Assembly: GCA_019421015.1 (NCBI GenBank)
Contig: JAHZGC010000001.1
Coordinates: forward strand, 131,224-167,408
DNA length: 36,185 bases
Direction: 5' to 3'
From: Coriobacteriaceae bacterium
GTDB lineage: Bacteria > Actinomycetota > Coriobacteriia > Coriobacteriales > UMGS124
Shown: piece after piece, positions 33,496 through 36,185 of the stretch
Numbering within the stretch: position 1 is the first letter of the stretch
Layout of the letters: every line of letters starts with the position of its first letter
The notes under the pieces: generated by a model
The model's database searches: none
The model's input: the letters and a program-made list of their open reading frames with translations, nothing else
What the model was told of the DNA's origin: nothing
Position numbers and translations under genes: made by a program

Positions 33496-33711
33496 TTCCT
33501 CCAGAACAGGGTTGTATATTCAAGTTTGATGTAAATGTCCGATTTTATATACATGTTTTATACATCTGAGGCATCCTTGGGATTCTCTGCCGCGGGGCAG
33601 GGGGGCGTCGCGTGCGGTGGTACCGGAGCCTGCTCGATGCGCGGCGCGCGACGGCGACAATGCTTGGGGCCTTGCTGCGGGCGGTGGACTGGCGCGGTGT
33701 TTCATGCAAAA

Positions 33712-33747
33712 GCCCGAGCACCTGCGGGCTGGCCGGGGTGCTCGGGC
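33712..33747 (-). terminator. Terminator of the Pro/Glu-rich protein gene
   Basis: GCCCGAGCACC (33712-33722) pairs perfectly with GGTGCTCGGGC (33737-33747). Read on the minus strand, the stem is followed by TTTTGC. It lies 52 bases after the stop codon at 33800. Confidence 0.8.
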
Positions 33748-33799
33748 ATGGGTTGGACGTGCCGCGCATGAGGGCGGCCGGCTGGAACCGGCTGGGGGA

Positions 33800-36185
33800 C
33801 TATGCCGAGGCGGCTTCGGCTGCCGCTTCGGGAGCGGGTGCCTCGCCTTCGGGGGCCGCGTCCGGAGCTGCGGTCTCCCCGTCGGTCTCCGCAGGCGGTT
33901 CGGGCGTTGCCTCGGTTGCGGGCGCGTCGGGGGCGGGCACCTCCCCGGCTGTTGGGACCGCGGGCGCCTCCCCGGTTTCTGGAGCAGGCTCCGGCTCGAC
34001 GGGCGTGGGATCGACCAGCTCGAAGGAGCGCAGTTTGAGCTGCCGGCCGGTCCCGTCGCCGGGGTCGACCACCTCGACGGTCGCCTTGCCTTGGCGTACC
34101 GTGGGCCCCTGGGCACCCAGGCGTGCCTGGAGGTCGGCGGGCGCAAGGGCGTGCAGAGACGCGTCCTTGGCGTCGGGCAGTATCACCGCCTGGTCGAGGC
34201 TGCCGCCGTATTCGGAGAACGTCACCTCGTAGGCACCCTCGCGAACCTGGGTGAACGCCGTTGCGGCCATAACGCCGTTTTGAGTGCGCGGGTTGGCGGG
34301 CATGACGAAGTAGAGGGTCTCGCCGTCGCTGTAGAGGTGCTCGCCCAGGTTGCTCAGGGGGTCGATCTCCACACCGCAGTAGGTCGCCACGGCGTCGAAC
34401 GCGGGCTTGGCGGGCATCGCGGCCGTAAAGTCGCCCCAGCCCAGGGGATTGGCGTCGGAGGAGAACTGCTCGGCCGTTTGGGCACCCTCGACAAGCAGGA
34501 CGTGGTCGATGCCGAACATCACGAGGTCCTCGACCTGCTTCTGGGCGGCGGCGGGGTCGGTGATGGGTGTCTCGTCGTTGTAGGATGTGCCCGGGTAGGC
34601 CTGGGCAAAGACGTTGAGGAGCTCGTTGACCGCCTGATAGTCCTCGGCCACGGAGTAGTCGAGCAGGAGGGAAACCGGCTCCACCGGCTGTTCGGGCTCG
34701 GCGGCCACCTCTGGTTCGGCGGCTGTCTCCGGTTCAGGCGTGGGCTCTGTGGGCTGGTCGGGTTCGGGCTTCGGTTCTACCGATTGCGCGGGCTCTGCGG
34801 GTTGTTGCTCGGGCGTGGGCTCGGCCTCCGGTTCAGCAGGTGTTTCTGGCTCGGGGACGGCCTGCGCCTCCGTCGGTTGCTCGGGTTCGGGCGTCGGTTC
34901 TGCCGGCTCCGTAGGTTCTGCCGGTTGCTCGGGCTCGCTGGGAGTTTCGGGCCCGTCGGGCTGCTGCTCGGCGGCAGGCGGTTCTTCGGATGCGGGCTCC
35001 TCGGGAGTGTCGGGGGTTTCGGGCGCCAGGTCGTACAGGGCACGGACGTCGTCGCTCCAGGTTACTCCCGCCTCGGGCCCAGCCGTTCCCTCCTGGTTCC
35101 CGTCGCGGTAGAAGGGAACCAGGACGGTGGGCTCTATGGACAGCTGGCCGTAGGCACCCATGGTGGCCGCATCGACGTCGGAGGGGGCGTCAACAACGGC
35201 ACCCGGCGTGAAGCGGCCACCCGATCCCAGGTAAATGGCCTGTTCGACGGCTTGTGGGGTGGTGAAGGGGTCCTGTGTTCCTGCGTTTTGCGAACTCCAG
35301 AGCAGCACGGCGGGGTTGTAGCACCACATGTCGATGCGCTGCCCGTTGCCGTTTGACCAGCTGGCGGCCAGATAGGTTGCCACGTCGCCGTCGATAAGAG
35401 GGGCGTCGGCCCTTTCAACGGTAAAGGAGACCAGCGGGAAGTCCGACTGCTCGGTGGGGCAGACGAGCAGGGTGGGAACGCCCGAAGAGTCGCCGGTCGA
35501 GACGGTCACGTTGCTGCGCCACTCCTGTGGCAGCGTGAAGGTAAGGAGGTCGGTGGTCACAACTCCGTTGGTGTCGACGGAGACCTCCCAAGAATCGGGC
35601 GTCACCGTCTCGTCCGGCTTCTGCTGCCCGGGCTCGGCCGGCTGCTCGGGTCCTGCAGGGGCATCGGGCCCTGTGGGCTTCTCGGGTTCTGTAGGCGTTT
35701 CCGGTTCGGCCGGTTTTGCAGGCTCTGTGGGCGGTTCGGGTTCCAAAGGCTGCTCGGGTGCTGGGGGTGGTTCCGGTTCAGCCGGCTTCTCGTGTTCTAT
35801 CGGTGCTTCTGACTCCGTGGGCGTCTCCGGTTCGGCCGGCTGCTCGGGCTCCGCAGGCTTCTCGGGCTCGGTGGGCGTCTCCGGTTCGCTGGGTTGTTCG
35901 GGCTCCGCAGGCCTCTCCGGCTCCGTGGGCTTCTCGGGCTCGCTGGGCTTCTCTCCCTCGTCCTTAGGCTCTTCGGGAACCTCGGGCACCGGGTCGGGCT
36001 CGGGGTCGTCGTCGGCCGTGGCACCGTTGACGACGACCTGCGTGATGTTGTTGATGGTCGTGTTGTTCTCGTTGTTGATAGTCGTGTTGTTGATCGTGGT
36101 GTTGTTCTCGACGATCTGGTTGATGACCGTCTGCTCGTTGATGAGCACACCGGTGTTCACGTCGAACTGGTACAGGACGTCGTCG
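33800..36185 (-). CDS. Pro/Glu-rich secreted or surface protein, partial (N-terminus off right edge)
   Basis: The frame is open to the right edge (at least 794 residues visible). The GTG at 36160 has no ribosome site, so the true start lies outside. From the visible N-terminal side there is an Asn/Thr/Ile-rich segment (INNTTINNENNTTINN), then a Pro-Glu linker of about 140 residues. A folded domain follows (DSWEVSVDTNGVVTTDLLTF to YDLAPE), then a second Pro-Glu linker of about 120 residues. A second folded domain (SLLLDYSVAEDYQAVNELLN to RSFELVDPTP) precedes a short Pro/Ala/Glu tail. I see no LPxTG motif or C-terminal membrane helix. The composition suggests an exported protein spanning the cell wall. 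The first folded domain contains FPLVSFTVERAD and GQRIDMWCYNPAVLLWSSQN, which I do not recognise. It ends in a good terminator. Confidence 0.75.
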   Translation of the reverse strand, partial: DDVLYQFDVNTGVLINEQTVINQIVENNTTINNTTINNENNTTINNITQVVVNGATADDDPEPDPVPEVPEEPKDEGEKPSEPEKPTEPERPAEPEQPSEPETPTEPEKPAEPEQPAEPETPTESEAPIEHEKPAEPEPPPAPEQPLEPEPPTEPAKPAEPETPTEPEKPTGPDAPAGPEQPAEPGQQKPDETVTPDSWEVSVDTNGVVTTDLLTFTLPQEWRSNVTVSTGDSSGVPTLLVCPTEQSDFPLVSFTVERADAPLIDGDVATYLAASWSNGNGQRIDMWCYNPAVLLWSSQNAGTQDPFTTPQAVEQAIYLGSGGRFTPGAVVDAPSDVDAATMGAYGQLSIEPTVLVPFYRDGNQEGTAGPEAGVTWSDDVRALYDLAPETPDTPEEPASEEPPAAEQQPDGPETPSEPEQPAEPTEPAEPTPEPEQPTEAQAVPEPETPAEPEAEPTPEQQPAEPAQSVEPKPEPDQPTEPTPEPETAAEPEVAAEPEQPVEPVSLLLDYSVAEDYQAVNELLNVFAQAYPGTSYNDETPITDPAAAQKQVEDLVMFGIDHVLLVEGAQTAEQFSSDANPLGWGDFTAAMPAKPAFDAVATYCGVEIDPLSNLGEHLYSDGETLYFVMPANPRTQNGVMAATAFTQVREGAYEVTFSEYGGSLDQAVILPDAKDASLHALAPADLQARLGAQGPTVRQGKATVEVVDPGDGTGRQLKLRSFELVDPTPVEPEPAPETGEAPAVPTAGEVPAPDAPATEATPEPPAETDGETAAPDAAPEGEAPAPEAAAEAASA
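34676..36007 (-). repeat. Two Pro-Glu repeat linkers inside the surface protein gene
   Basis: Bases 35591-36007 and about 34676-35030 encode runs of EPExPxEPExP type. The first is the more regular, with units such as EPEKPTEPERPAEPEQP. The stretches are repetitive at the DNA level (GGTTCGGGCT-like blocks) and likely length-variable. They separate the two folded domains. Confidence 0.85.

Overview
The window looks like a chromosome segment of an anaerobic gut actinobacterium of class Coriobacteriia, most likely Eggerthellaceae. This is inferred from high GC, several Tat-exported flavin reductases, multi-pass membrane regulators with a C-terminal LuxR helix-turn-helix, a hydroxylamine reductase (Hcp) and a c-type haem/molybdopterin enzyme. 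No rRNA, tRNA or CRISPR array was seen. The species cannot be named from sequence alone.

Layout. 1-2539 (-): one long frame, running off the left edge, that encodes a membrane LuxR protein whose HTH lies in the middle and is followed by a second membrane half. 2590-3285 (-): a broken exported-protein gene. 3367-6809 (-): a BlaI repressor and BlaR1-like M56 metallopeptidase pair with two operator dyads. 6934-10315: a LuxR regulator divergent from a Tat flavoprotein. 10316-10814: an intergenic region with a 142-bp inverted-repeat element. 10815-11570 (-): an AAA ATPase. 11809-13479 (+): hcp. 13590-16900: a second divergent LuxR/flavoprotein pair. 16977-20175: a third divergent pair, with an operator-like dyad at its exact midpoint. 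20423-24825 (+): a triheme cytochrome c fused to a sulfite-oxidase-type domain, a haem-less paralogue, and a LuxR regulator. 24831-24956: a small MITE-like element with 11-bp flanking direct repeats. 24954-29195: a fourth divergent LuxR/flavoprotein pair. 29458-30495 (+): a PD-(D/E)XK (Rpn-type) nuclease with an octapeptide repeat tail. 30655-33095 (-): an Eis-type acetyltransferase joined to a 5'-deleted flavoprotein gene. 33800 to the right edge (-): a Pro/Glu-rich surface protein, partial.

How it fits together. The dominant theme is the sensor-regulator plus exported redox enzyme module: six membrane LuxR proteins, four intact flavoproteins, one flavoprotein remnant and one molybdopterin/haem enzyme pair. 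In this lineage such modules are understood to let cells use different small molecules as electron acceptors, each induced by its own substrate. The substrates cannot be read from the sequence. No NrfH/Cgr1-type membrane cytochrome is encoded beside the flavoproteins, so their electrons must come from partners elsewhere. The only CxxCH motifs in the window are in the molybdopterin fusion protein.

Most unusual items: the two-module LuxR protein at the left edge, the triheme/sulfite-oxidase fusion with its paralogue, the acetyltransferase/flavoprotein deletion junction, and several shared or centred dyads in the divergent promoters.
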